Assembly: GCF_003261635.1 (NCBI RefSeq)
Contig: NZ_QFXK01000026.1
Coordinates: 99,497 to 163,496, forward strand
DNA from: Kribbella monticola
Lineage (GTDB): Bacteria > Actinomycetota > Actinomycetes > Propionibacteriales > Kribbellaceae
DNA length: 64,000 bases
Direction of reading: 5' to 3'
Positions 43,802-51,679 of the stretch are shown here, in pieces (positions within the stretch are counted from its first letter, which is position 1; each line of letters starts with the position of its first letter). Below the pieces are notes generated by a model. It ran no database searches. It saw only the letters and a list, made by a program, of their open reading frames with translations, and was not told the origin of the DNA. Both the position numbers and the translations under genes were made by a program.

Positions 43802-45505
43802 ATGACTGGCGTCACCTCTGCTCCCCGCACCGATCCCCCTCGTAAGGCCGCCCGTCCGCGCAAGGGCAAGGGCGAAGGACAGTGGGCGCTCGGCTACCGC
43901 GAGCCGCTGAACAAGAACGAAGAGAACAAGAAGAACGACGACGGCCTGAACGTGCGGGCCCGGATCGAAAACATCTACGCCCACCGCGGTTTCGACTCGA
44001 TCGACCCGGCCGACCTGCGCGGCCGGTTCCGCTGGTGGGGCCTCTACACCCAGCGCAAGCCCGGGATCGACGGCGGCAAGACCGCAACGCTGGAGCCGGA
44101 GGAGCTGGACGACAAGTACTTCATGCTCCGGGTCCGGATCGAGGGCGGCCAGCTCACCACCGAGCAGCTCCGCGTGATCGCCGAGGTGTCCAGCACCTAC
44201 GCCCGCGACACCGCGGACATCACCGACCGGCAGAACATCCAGCTGCACTGGATCCGGGTCGAGGACGTGCCCGCGATCTGGCAGAAGCTCGAGGCCGTCG
44301 GGCTGTATACGACCGAGGCCTGCGGCGACGTGCCGCGCGTGATCATCTCCTCCCCCGTCGCCGGGATCGCCGCCGACGAGATCATCGACCCGACGCCGGC
44401 CATCGACGAGATCGTCGAGAAGTACATCGGCAGCAACGAGTTCTCCAACCTGCCGCGCAAGTTCAAGACCGCGATGACCGGCCACCCGTCGCACGACGTG
44501 GTGCCGGAGGTCAACGACATCAGCTTCGTCGGCGTCGTCCACCCCGAGCACGGTCCCGGCTTCGACCTCTGGGTCGGCGGCGGACTGTCCACGACGCCGA
44601 TGCTCACCCAGCGCGTCGGTGCCTGGATCCCGCTGGAGGAGGTGCACCTGGCCTGGAAGGGTGTGGTCAGCATCTTCCGCGACTACGGCTACCGCCGGCT
44701 GCGCAACCGGGCCCGCCTGAAGTACCTGGTCGCCGACTGGGGCATCGAGAAGTTCCGCGAGGTACTCGAGAGCGACCAGTACCTCGGCCGCAAGTTGATC
44801 GACGGACCGGCGCCGGAGATCCCCGCAGTACAAGGCGATCACGTCGGCGTGCACAAGCAGAAGGACGGCCGGTACTACGTGGGTGTGGCTCCCGTCGTCG
44901 GCCGGGTGTCGGGCAGCTCGCTGGCGAAGGTGGCCGACGTCGTCGCCGCGCACGGATCCGACCGGGTCCGGACGACCGCGCAGCAGAAGCTAATCGTGCT
45001 CGACGTCGAGGAGTCCCGGGTCGAGTCACTGGTTGCCGCGCTCAACGATCTCGGCTACCAGGCCCGGCCGTCGGCCTGGCGGCAGAACACGATGGCCTGT
45101 ACCGGGATCGAGTTCTGCAAGCTGGCGATCGTCGAGACCAAGGCCCGCGCGGCCGAGCTGATCGGCGAACTCGAGGAGCGGATCCCCGAGCTCGACGTAC
45201 CGATCACCATCAACGTGAACGGCTGCCCGAACTCGTGCGCCCGGATCCAGGTCGCCGACATCGGGCTCAAGGGCCAGCTGGTTCTCGATGCCGAGGGCAA
45301 CCAGGTCCCGGGGTACCAGGTCCATCTCGGCGGCGGCCTCGGCCTGGACGCCGGCTTCGGCCGGAAGCTGCGCGGCCACAAGGTCACCTCCGACGGGCTG
45401 GCCGACTACGTCGAACGCGTCACCCAGAACTACCTGAAAGAGCGGTCCGAGGGCGAGCGCTTCGCCCAATGGGTCGTCCGTGCCGAGGAAGGAGCTTTGC
45501 AATGA
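43802..45505 (+). CDS. sir: Ferredoxin-dependent assimilatory sulfite reductase
   Basis: A 567-residue siroheme and 4Fe-4S enzyme reducing sulfite to sulfide (SirA/NirA type). Two tandem repeats each hold a ferredoxin-like and a siroheme-binding half. The cluster ligands are Cys433, Cys439, Cys475 and Cys479 in ACTGIEFCKLAI and NGCPNSCAR. RWWGLYTQRK and TTEACGDVPR hold the Tyr and Cys that are cross-linked in the M. tuberculosis homologue. A nitrite substrate cannot be excluded by motif alone, but the cys context decides. ATG 43802 follows AAGGA. It is the first structural gene of a six-gene coupled operon. Confidence 0.94.
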   Translation: MTGVTSAPRTDPPRKAARPRKGKGEGQWALGYREPLNKNEENKKNDDGLNVRARIENIYAHRGFDSIDPADLRGRFRWWGLYTQRKPGIDGGKTATLEPEELDDKYFMLRVRIEGGQLTTEQLRVIAEVSSTYARDTADITDRQNIQLHWIRVEDVPAIWQKLEAVGLYTTEACGDVPRVIISSPVAGIAADEIIDPTPAIDEIVEKYIGSNEFSNLPRKFKTAMTGHPSHDVVPEVNDISFVGVVHPEHGPGFDLWVGGGLSTTPMLTQRVGAWIPLEEVHLAWKGVVSIFRDYGYRRLRNRARLKYLVADWGIEKFREVLESDQYLGRKLIDGPAPEIPAVQGDHVGVHKQKDGRYYVGVAPVVGRVSGSSLAKVADVVAAHGSDRVRTTAQQKLIVLDVEESRVESLVAALNDLGYQARPSAWRQNTMACTGIEFCKLAIVETKARAAELIGELEERIPELDVPITINVNGCPNSCARIQVADIGLKGQLVLDAEGNQVPGYQVHLGGGLGLDAGFGRKLRGHKVTSDGLADYVERVTQNYLKERSEGERFAQWVVRAEEGALQ

Positions 45506-45651
45506 GTGAGCGCGCTGCACCGTTGTACTGCCCGTACTGCGGTGATGAGGACTTGCGTCCTTCCGAAGAAGGGCATGGCGCGTGGGAGTGCCGGCCTTGT
45601 GCACGGGTCTTTCAGCTGAAGATGATCGGACTGCGGGTGAGCGTGGAATGA
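45502..45651 (+). CDS. Small zinc-ribbon protein of the sulfite-reductase operon
   Basis: A 49-residue protein with two CxxC pairs, LYCPYCGDED and WECRPCARVF, forming a zinc ribbon. Its ATG overlaps the sir stop (ATGA) and its stop overlaps the cysH start (ATGA), so it is certainly translated as part of the operon. Genes of this type between sir and cysH recur in actinobacteria, but no function is established. Possible roles are metal or cluster handling, or binding to the reductase. Confidence 0.88.
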   Translation: MSERAAPLYCPYCGDEDLRPSEEGHGAWECRPCARVFQLKMIGLRVSVE

Positions 45652-46331
45652 GCGACTTGAAGGTACTGGCCGAAGAGGCCAACGAACGACTAGCCGACGC
45701 CTCGGCGCAGGAAGTACTGGCCTGGGCGCGGGAGACCTTCGGCGACGAACTGGTGGTCACCGCCTCGATGGCAGACGGGGCACTCCCCCACCTCGCGGCC
45801 GAGGCGGCCCCCGGTGTCGACGTCCTCTTCCTCGACACGGGCTATCACTTCCCCGAGACCATCGGTACGCGCGACGCCGTCGCCGCGACCCTGCCGATCA
45901 ACTTGATCAACGCCACCCCGAAGCAGACCGTCGCCGAGCAGGACGCGACGTACGGCAAGGATCTTTTCGCTCGCGAGCCCGACAAGTGCTGCGCTCTGCG
46001 CAAGGTGGAGCCGCTGAACCGGGTGCTGTCCGGCTACAAGGCCTGGGTCACCGGAGTACGCCGGGAGGAGGCGCCGACTCGCGCCAACACCCAGGTCGTC
46101 GAGTACGACGCGAAGCGCGACATGGTGAAGCTCAACCCGCTCGCGCCGTGGACCCAGGAGGACCTCGACGGCTACATCGCCGACAACGGTGTCCTGGTGA
46201 ACCTCCTGCAGTACGACGGCTACCCGTCGATCGGCTGCGCCCCGTGCACCAAGCAGGTGGCGCCCGGTGAGGATCCGCGCAGTGGCCGCTGGGCCGGCCA
46301 GGGCAAGATCGAATGCGGGTTGCACGTATGA
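45648..46331 (+). CDS. cysH: Adenylyl-sulfate (APS) reductase, CysH family
   Basis: A 227-residue thioredoxin-dependent reductase making sulfite. The PP-loop region reads TASMADGALPHL and LFLDTGYHFPET. The cysteine pairs in PDKCCALRK and IGCAPCTKQ would bind a 4Fe-4S cluster, which marks APS rather than PAPS as the substrate. The catalytic Cys is in the C-terminal KIECGLH. This fits the absence of a cysC kinase in the operon. It is coupled by ATGA overlaps to the zinc-ribbon gene before and cysD after. Confidence 0.94.
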   Translation: MSDLKVLAEEANERLADASAQEVLAWARETFGDELVVTASMADGALPHLAAEAAPGVDVLFLDTGYHFPETIGTRDAVAATLPINLINATPKQTVAEQDATYGKDLFAREPDKCCALRKVEPLNRVLSGYKAWVTGVRREEAPTRANTQVVEYDAKRDMVKLNPLAPWTQEDLDGYIADNGVLVNLLQYDGYPSIGCAPCTKQVAPGEDPRSGRWAGQGKIECGLHV

Positions 46332-47269
46332 CGGCGACGATCGAGGCGAGTGAGGCTCCCGTGACCGCAGCAGTGTCCACTCCGACCAGTCTGGATGCGC
46401 TGGAGAGCGAGTCGATCTTCGTCTTCCGCGAGGTGGCTGCCGAGTTCGAGCGGCCGGTGATCCTGTTCTCCGGCGGCAAGGACTCCATCGTGATGCTGCA
46501 CCTGGCCCGCAAGGCGTTCGCGCCGGCGCCGGTGCCGTTCACGCTGCTGCACGTCGACACCGGGCACAACTTCCCCGAAGTACTGGCTTATCGCGACTCC
46601 GTCGTCGAGACGCTGGGTCTGCGGCTCGAGGTCGCCGAGGTGGAGGACTACCTCGCCGACGGGCGGCTGCGCGAGCGCGCCGACGGCACCCGGAACCAGC
46701 TGCAGACGATTCCGTTGCTCGATGCAATCAACACGCACCGGTTCGACGCCGTCTTCGGCGGCGGCCGGCGGGACGAGGAACGCGCTCGCGCCAAGGAGCG
46801 GATCTTCAGTCTGCGCGACGAGTTCGGGCAGTGGGATCCGCGCAACCAGCGGCCGGAGCTGTGGTCGCTGTACAACGGCAGGCACCGGCCGGGCGAGCAC
46901 GTCCGGGTGTTCCCGCTGTCCAACTGGACCGAACTGGACATCTGGAACTACATCGAGCGCGAAGAGATCGCTCTCCCGAGCATCTACTACGCCCACGAGC
47001 GGGACGTGTTCGAGCGCGACGGCATGTTGCTTGCTGTCGGCCCCTATTCGCAGCCGCGTGCCGGCGAGACCGTTTCCCAGCGTCTGGTTCGCTACCGGAC
47101 GGTCGGCGACATGTCCTGCACCGGCGCGGTCGCCAGCGCCGCGACGACGGCGGCCGACGTCGTCGTCGAGGTGGCGGCGAGTGAGATCACCGAGCGAGGC
47201 GCCACCCGCGCCGACGATCGGGCCAGCGAGGCTGCGATGGAAGACCGCAAACGAGAGGGGTACTTCTGA
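46328..47269 (+). CDS. cysD: Sulfate adenylyltransferase small subunit
   Basis: A 313-residue ATP-pyrophosphatase-type subunit that adenylates sulfate to APS together with CysN. It has the PP-loop VILFSGGKDSIVMLHLARKA, VDTGHNFPEVL, GGGRRDEERARAKERIFSL and the C-terminal EDRKREGYF that is nearly invariant. The first 15 residues are extra and poorly conserved. The ATG at 46328 overlaps the cysH stop. Its own stop overlaps the cysN start (TGATG). Confidence 0.96.
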   Translation: MTATIEASEAPVTAAVSTPTSLDALESESIFVFREVAAEFERPVILFSGGKDSIVMLHLARKAFAPAPVPFTLLHVDTGHNFPEVLAYRDSVVETLGLRLEVAEVEDYLADGRLRERADGTRNQLQTIPLLDAINTHRFDAVFGGGRRDEERARAKERIFSLRDEFGQWDPRNQRPELWSLYNGRHRPGEHVRVFPLSNWTELDIWNYIEREEIALPSIYYAHERDVFERDGMLLAVGPYSQPRAGETVSQRLVRYRTVGDMSCTGAVASAATTAADVVVEVAASEITERGATRADDRASEAAMEDRKREGYF

Positions 47270-48558
47270 TGAGCACTCTTCTCCGGCTCGCCACCGCGGG
47301 ATCGGTGGACGACGGCAAGTCGACGCTGGTCGGGCGGCTGTTGCACGACTGCAAGGCCATCCTGGCCGACCAGATCGCGCACGTGCAGAGGGTCTCGGCC
47401 ACGCGCGGCGGCGGCGACTTCGACTTCGCTCTGCTCACCGACGGCCTGCGGGCCGAACGTGAACAGGGCATCACGATCGACGTCGCCTACCGGTACTTCG
47501 CGACCGACAAGCGCTCCTTCATCCTGGCCGACTGCCCGGGACACGTGCAGTACACGCGCAACACGGTCACCGGTGCGTCGACGGCGGATGTCGTGATCAT
47601 CCTGGTGGACGCGCGCCACGGCGTACTGGAGCAGACCCGGCGGCATCTCGCCGTCGCGGGGCTGCTTCGCGTGCCGCACGTCGTACTGGCGGTCAACAAG
47701 ATCGACCTGGTCGGGTACGACGAATCCGTCTACCGCGGGATCTCCAAAGAGGTCTCCCAGTTGGCCGACCAGCTCGGGATCGCCGACGTGCAGGCAATTC
47801 CGGTGTCGGCGCTGGTGGGCGACAACGTGGTCGAGCGGTCGTCCGCGACCGGCTGGTACGACGGTCCGACGCTGCTGGAGTTCCTAGAGAGCGCTTCGGG
47901 GCGTTCCGACGCCTCCGGTCAGCCGCTGCGGTTCCCGGTTCAGTACGTGATCCGGCCGCAGACCGACAACGAGTACCGCGACTACCGCGGCTACACCGGA
48001 ACCGTTGCCTCAGGCACCGTTTCGGTCGGCGACCAGGTGATCGTGCTGCCGGCCGGCCGTCGTACGTCGGTGGCCGGGATCGACCGGGCCGTGATCAGCT
48101 CGACCTCGACGGCCGTCGCCGAACGGCCGTCCGCGGTCGCCGGTGAGGCGGTCACCGTCCGGCTCGCGGACGACCTGGACGTCGCCCGTGGTTCGGTCAT
48201 CGTTTCGGCCGACTCCTCCCCCGGCACCCGCCGGGAACTGTCAGCCACGGTGTGCTGGCTGTCCGATCGCCCGCTGTCCGTGGGCGCCCGGCTGCTGATC
48301 AAGCACACCACGACTACCGCTCAGGCGATCGTCACCAAGATCGGCGGCGTACTCGACCTGGACACGCTCGGAGTCATCGACGCCACCGGGCTCGACCTGA
48401 ACGACATCGGCAAGGTGCAGCTCAAGATCGCCGCACCGCTGGCCGCCGATCCGTACTCCAGCAACAACATCACCGGTTCGTTCCTGCTGATCGACGCCCA
48501 CGACGGGTGGACGCTGGCCGCAGGCATGATCGACGACGAAGAAGGGGAACTGCTGTGA
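47269..48558 (+). CDS. cysN: Sulfate adenylyltransferase large subunit (GTPase)
   Basis: A 429-residue EF-Tu-like GTPase that powers APS synthesis. It carries TAGSVDDGKSTLVGRLLHD (G1), the family-specific RAEREQGITIDVAYRYF (G2), DCPGHVQYTRN (G3), NKIDLVGYDE (G4) and two beta-barrel domains. It ends without the CysC kinase domain found fused in many actinobacteria, consistent with an APS-reductase pathway. It is coupled to cysD upstream and to the chelatase gene downstream by overlaps. Confidence 0.96.
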   Translation: MSTLLRLATAGSVDDGKSTLVGRLLHDCKAILADQIAHVQRVSATRGGGDFDFALLTDGLRAEREQGITIDVAYRYFATDKRSFILADCPGHVQYTRNTVTGASTADVVIILVDARHGVLEQTRRHLAVAGLLRVPHVVLAVNKIDLVGYDESVYRGISKEVSQLADQLGIADVQAIPVSALVGDNVVERSSATGWYDGPTLLEFLESASGRSDASGQPLRFPVQYVIRPQTDNEYRDYRGYTGTVASGTVSVGDQVIVLPAGRRTSVAGIDRAVISSTSTAVAERPSAVAGEAVTVRLADDLDVARGSVIVSADSSPGTRRELSATVCWLSDRPLSVGARLLIKHTTTTAQAIVTKIGGVLDLDTLGVIDATGLDLNDIGKVQLKIAAPLAADPYSSNNITGSFLLIDAHDGWTLAAGMIDDEEGELL

Positions 48559-49349
48559 CTGCTCCAGCTCTCGTGATCCTCGCCCACGGCAGCCGCGACC
48601 CGCGCTCGGCCGCCACCGTCCACTCGCTCGTCAGCTGCCTGCGCGAGCTACGGGACGACCTGCGGATCGAAGCCTCCTTCCTCGACCACTGCCCGCCCAC
48701 GCCGTACCAGGTGATCGACCGGCTCCGCACCGAAGGTGTCGAAGAGGTCGTCATTCTGCCGCTGCTGCTGTCGAGCGCCTTCCACGCGCGCGTCGACGTA
48801 CCGGCCGTGGTCGACGAGGCGCGCAACCGGTTCCCGGAGCTGCGGATCATCGCGTCCGACGTCCTCGGGTACGACGACTCGCTGCTCGACGTCCTCGATC
48901 GGCGGATGCGCGCCGAACTGAAGGACGGCCGGGTGCGTGAGCTCGACGCGCTGGTGCTCGCCTGCGCCGGTTCCAGCGACACCCAGGCAAATGCGGCCGT
49001 CGCCCGGCTCGCGCGCCTTTGGGGTCAGCGGCACAAGCTGCCGGTCGTGGCGGCGTTCACCACTGCGGCGACCCCGTCGCCGGCCGAAGCCGTTCTGCAA
49101 TGGCGCTTGGAGGGCCGTCGCCACGTGGCGGTCGGTTCGTTCTTCCTCGCACCCGGCCTGCTTCCCGACCGCGCCGAGCAGACGGCCCGCAAGGCCGGTG
49201 CTGTCGCAGTCTCCCGCCCCCTCGGCGTCAGCGCCGAGGTCGCCAGGCTCGCCCTCCTCCGGTACGGCGTAGCCGGCCTCGACCTCCTCACCCTCGACCC
49301 GGCCCCCCGCCCGGTCCTGATGCGGCCCGAGTTGGTCCGCACCGCCTGA
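48555..49349 (+). CDS. Sirohydrochlorin chelatase (CbiX/SirB-like)
   Basis: A 264-residue tandem CbiX-type chelatase. The N-terminal half has LVILAHGSRDPRS with the metal-binding His and VVILPLLLSSAFHARVDVP with the second; the C-terminal half repeats the fold. It most likely inserts Fe into sirohydrochlorin to make the siroheme needed by the sulfite reductase encoded in the same operon. Cobalt insertion for B12 is the alternative. The GTG at 48555 overlaps the cysN stop and has GAAGGGGA upstream. It is the last gene before the operon terminator. Confidence 0.9.
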   Translation: MTAPALVILAHGSRDPRSAATVHSLVSCLRELRDDLRIEASFLDHCPPTPYQVIDRLRTEGVEEVVILPLLLSSAFHARVDVPAVVDEARNRFPELRIIASDVLGYDDSLLDVLDRRMRAELKDGRVRELDALVLACAGSSDTQANAAVARLARLWGQRHKLPVVAAFTTAATPSPAEAVLQWRLEGRRHVAVGSFFLAPGLLPDRAEQTARKAGAVAVSRPLGVSAEVARLALLRYGVAGLDLLTLDPAPRPVLMRPELVRTA

Positions 49350-49361
49350 TCGGCCTTCTTT

Positions 49362-49403
49362 GCAGCTGCTCACCGTGTCCTGGCGCGGTGAGCAGCTGCT
49401 TTT
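49362..49403 (+). terminator. Terminator of the sulfate assimilation operon
   Basis: A 14-bp perfect stem, GCAGCTGCTCACCG (49362-49375) with CGGTGAGCAGCTGC (49386-49399), with a 10-base loop and a T-run TTTT. It overlaps the last codons of the convergent CGNR gene, so one sequence serves as terminator and protein code. Confidence 0.88.
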
Positions 49404-49936
49404 ACTCTGCTTTGGCACTGCGGCGAGCAGAATCGCCTCCGGCTGTTCTTCGACTCGTCGACGAAGACCCGATCGCACTGCGGCGCAGCGCATACTCCCA
49501 ACCGCCCCGCCAGATCACTGCCCATCGCGATAGCCAGTCCGGCTGCCCACCCCGCCGCCCAGCCGTTGGCCAAGGTTGTGTCCGGTCCATGGAAGTGCAG
49601 ATTCCACCGGCCATCGGCCTTGTCGAGCTGCGGCCTAGCACTGGTGTCGATCAGCAACGCGTTCACGCCTTCAGCTGCCTGATCGAGTTCACCCGCATGC
49701 GTCGCCTCGAAGATCTCCCGCATGCGGACCGCGACGCCAACCAGTACTTCGGCGTCGGCCGCGCTCACCCGAGGCCGAGGGCGCCCGTCAGCAGAGAGCG
49801 CTTCCGCCACGGCCGCGGCCTTTCCCGCTCCGGTCGGAGCTTCGACCGGTTGCCCGAGCGCGTATCCGGCCGTCAGCCGATTCACCGCATCGACCGCGGT
49901 CGTCAGCACACTCAGCACGTGACTATCGAACTTCAC
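49370..49936 (-). CDS. CGNR zinc-finger protein, second copy type
   Basis: A 188-residue protein. It has an N-terminal ABATE-like region (FDSHVLSVLTTAVDAVNRLT) and a C-terminal CGNR-type finger, VCAAPQCDRVFVDESKNSRR then RFCSPQCQSR. The usual CGNR is changed to CQSR. The GTG at 49936 fits the family start and has GGGAG upstream at a slightly long distance; a GTG at 49948 is possible. It is divergent from the MFS pump at 50020; a 9-bp direct repeat ACCAGTCAC (49940 and 49997) lies between them. It is a likely regulator of the pump. Confidence 0.85.
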   Translation of the reverse strand: MKFDSHVLSVLTTAVDAVNRLTAGYALGQPVEAPTGAGKAAAVAEALSADGRPRPRVSAADAEVLVGVAVRMREIFEATHAGELDQAAEGVNALLIDTSARPQLDKADGRWNLHFHGPDTTLANGWAAGWAAGLAIAMGSDLAGRLGVCAAPQCDRVFVDESKNSRRRFCSPQCQSRVKAAAHRARTR

Positions 49937-50019
49937 TTGACCAGTCACTCCCTCGAAACCTAAGCTCGCCGTGGCGTGACCAACGATACCTCTTTCACCA
50001 GTCACGCGAAGGGAGCGAC

Positions 50020-51402
50020 ATGTCACTCGCCGATGCACCGGACGACCTCCAGGACGATAGACGAGGCGCCAACCAAGGCGTCCACCAAGTCGCCGAGCAA
50101 GGCGTCCGCCAGGTCGCCGAGCAAGGCGGCCTCGAAGGCGCCGAGCAAGGCGGCCGCCAAGCCGTCGAGCAAGGCGACCTCCAGGGCGCAGAGCAAGGCG
50201 GCCTCCAAGGTGCACCAGGCGGCGCTCGCCGCGCACCCGCCACTTGGCGGACGCTGCCGGGGACCGTGCGCATTCTCGTGATCGCCCGAGCGGTGAACCG
50301 CCTCGGCGCCTTCACGCTCAGCTTTCTCGCCGTCGTGCTGACCGTCGAACTCGGCGCCACCGTCGCGCAGGCCGGGCTGGTGATGGCGGGCTTCGGCGTG
50401 GCGACCATCCCGTCCCGGATCTTCGGCGGCCACCTGGCCGACCGGCTCGGACGCAAGCGGACCATCATCCTCGGCCTCACCGGTTGCGCGGTCGGCCAGA
50501 CCTGGATCGCGCTCGCGAGCACGCTCTGGTCAGCGGTGCTGGCGGCGATCCTGCTCGGGTTGATGTTCGAGATCTACGAGCCACCGAGCCAGGCGGTGAT
50601 CGCCGACGTGACCAGCCCGGCGGACCGGCCCACGGCGTACGGGCTGCTGGGGGCGGCGATGGCTGCGGCGGCGGTCGCGGCCGGCGTACTGGCTGCTGCA
50701 GTGAGCCATTGGGATCTGCGGTGGCTCTTCGCGATCGACGCGGCGAGCTGCCTGGCCTGCGCTCTCTTGCTCGCAATCGCCTTACCTGCCGACCGATTCT
50801 CGTTCCGAGGCCCGGCGCGAGTAACTCGCGCGGAGGGTTGGAGGGACGGCCGCCTGCTGCTTTTGTTTGCCGTGGGCACCGTTTCCGCGACCGTCTTCAT
50901 GACGCTGATGCTCGGCCTGCCACTCACGCTGATCGAGCGAGGCCTGCCGAGCTACGGCATCGGGCTGATCCTCGCGATCTCGGCCCTGGTCCTCGTCGCG
51001 GCCCAACCCCTCCAGCGGACGCAGCGCATCCGGAACCTCGACAACTTCCAGGCCATGACGCTCGGCTATTTGCTTCTGGCCGCCGGCCTGGTCATCAATG
51101 CGTTCGCCACGAACCTTCCCGTCTTCATTGCCGCCGCAGTGCTGTGGAGCATCGGCGATCTGTTCCTCCTGAGCCGCTCCTTCACCATCATCGCCGGCAT
51201 CGCCCCCGACCACGCCCGCGGCCGCTACCTCGCCATCTACGGCCTCAGTTGGGGAATCGCCACCGCGATCGCACCGCTGGGCGCTACTCAGCTCCTGACT
51301 CACGCCGGCCCCGTCTTCCTCTGGCTCACCTGCGCCTTGACCGCCACAGTCTTGGCCGGCCTGCAACCCACCCTCCGCCGCCGCATCACATCGAGCCTCT
51401 AG
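50020..51402 (+). CDS. MFS transporter with repetitive N-terminal extension
   Basis: A 460-residue transporter. Residues 19-66 are six imperfect copies of an octapeptide like QGVRQVAE, encoded by a 24-bp tandem repeat. The membrane domain of about 12 segments starts near residue 80 (VRILVIARAVNRLGAFTLSF). Motif A is FGGHLADRLGRKRT. ATG 50020 has GGGAG six bases upstream and is the best start, so the repeat is probably translated. Repeats of this kind are not part of MFS proteins. It is probably regulated by the divergent CGNR protein. Confidence 0.86.
   Translation: MSLADAPDDLQDDRRGANQGVHQVAEQGVRQVAEQGGLEGAEQGGRQAVEQGDLQGAEQGGLQGAPGGARRAPATWRTLPGTVRILVIARAVNRLGAFTLSFLAVVLTVELGATVAQAGLVMAGFGVATIPSRIFGGHLADRLGRKRTIILGLTGCAVGQTWIALASTLWSAVLAAILLGLMFEIYEPPSQAVIADVTSPADRPTAYGLLGAAMAAAAVAAGVLAAAVSHWDLRWLFAIDAASCLACALLLAIALPADRFSFRGPARVTRAEGWRDGRLLLLFAVGTVSATVFMTLMLGLPLTLIERGLPSYGIGLILAISALVLVAAQPLQRTQRIRNLDNFQAMTLGYLLLAAGLVINAFATNLPVFIAAAVLWSIGDLFLLSRSFTIIAGIAPDHARGRYLAIYGLSWGIATAIAPLGATQLLTHAGPVFLWLTCALTATVLAGLQPTLRRRITSSL
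50074..50217 (+). repeat. 24-bp tandem repeat, six copies
   Basis: Units begin with CAAGGCG at 50074, 50098, 50122, 50146, 50170 and 50194; five of the six end in GAG. In the pump frame they read QG....AE-like octapeptides with many CAA codons. In the +2 frame they read a Lys/Ala/Ser/Pro tail such as KASTKSPS with only G or C in third positions, like the tails of histone-like proteins. Confidence 0.85.
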
Positions 51403-51428
51403 CCCGGCTCGCGCCCTGGACCAGCCGA

Positions 51429-51442
51429 GATATCGTGATATC
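51429..51442. promoter_or_regulatory. GATATC-GT-GATATC operator candidate
   Basis: Two perfect 6-bp palindromes GATATC, two bases apart, lie ten bases before the RHH gene start. The arrangement suits a ribbon-helix-helix dimer-of-dimers and autoregulation of the pair. Confidence 0.6.
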
Positions 51443-51451
51443 TTGCTAGCT

Positions 51452-51679
51452 ATGGCGAAGGAAGCGACGAAGAACATCCTGTTGCGGTTGGACCCCGAGC
51501 TCGCAGAGCGATTGCAGGCGGTGGCCGAGGTCGAGGGCCGCTCCGTCTCAGACGTCGCACGCGAGGCGATTACCTCCCTGGTCGAGCACCGACGCAACGA
51601 CGCGCGATTCAGCCTGCTGCTGGAGGAGAACCTCGCGCGCCACGAGCAGTCGCTTCGGCGGCTGCGCCAGGACGACTGA
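51452..51679 (+). CDS. Ribbon-helix-helix (CopG/Arc-type) protein, putative antitoxin
   Basis: A 75-residue protein with an N-terminal RHH fold: the strand KNILLRLDPELAERLQAVAE leads to helices EVEGRSVSDVAREAITSLVE. A charged C-terminal tail rich in Arg and Glu could contact a toxin. ATG 51452 is chosen over a TTG nine bases upstream, which lies at the operator. The stop overlaps the ATG of the Fic/ClpN gene (TGATG), so the two are translated together, as in toxin-antitoxin modules. The paired GATATC sites upstream suit autorepression. Confidence 0.85.
   Translation: MAKEATKNILLRLDPELAERLQAVAEVEGRSVSDVAREAITSLVEHRRNDARFSLLLEENLARHEQSLRRLRQDD

Noticed and set aside
49976..50281. Frame with a KASTKSPS-like tail as an independent gene
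   Set aside because: It has no ribosome site at its ATG, and its first 30 codons overlap the better start of the pump gene. It is kept only as an observation on the repeat.
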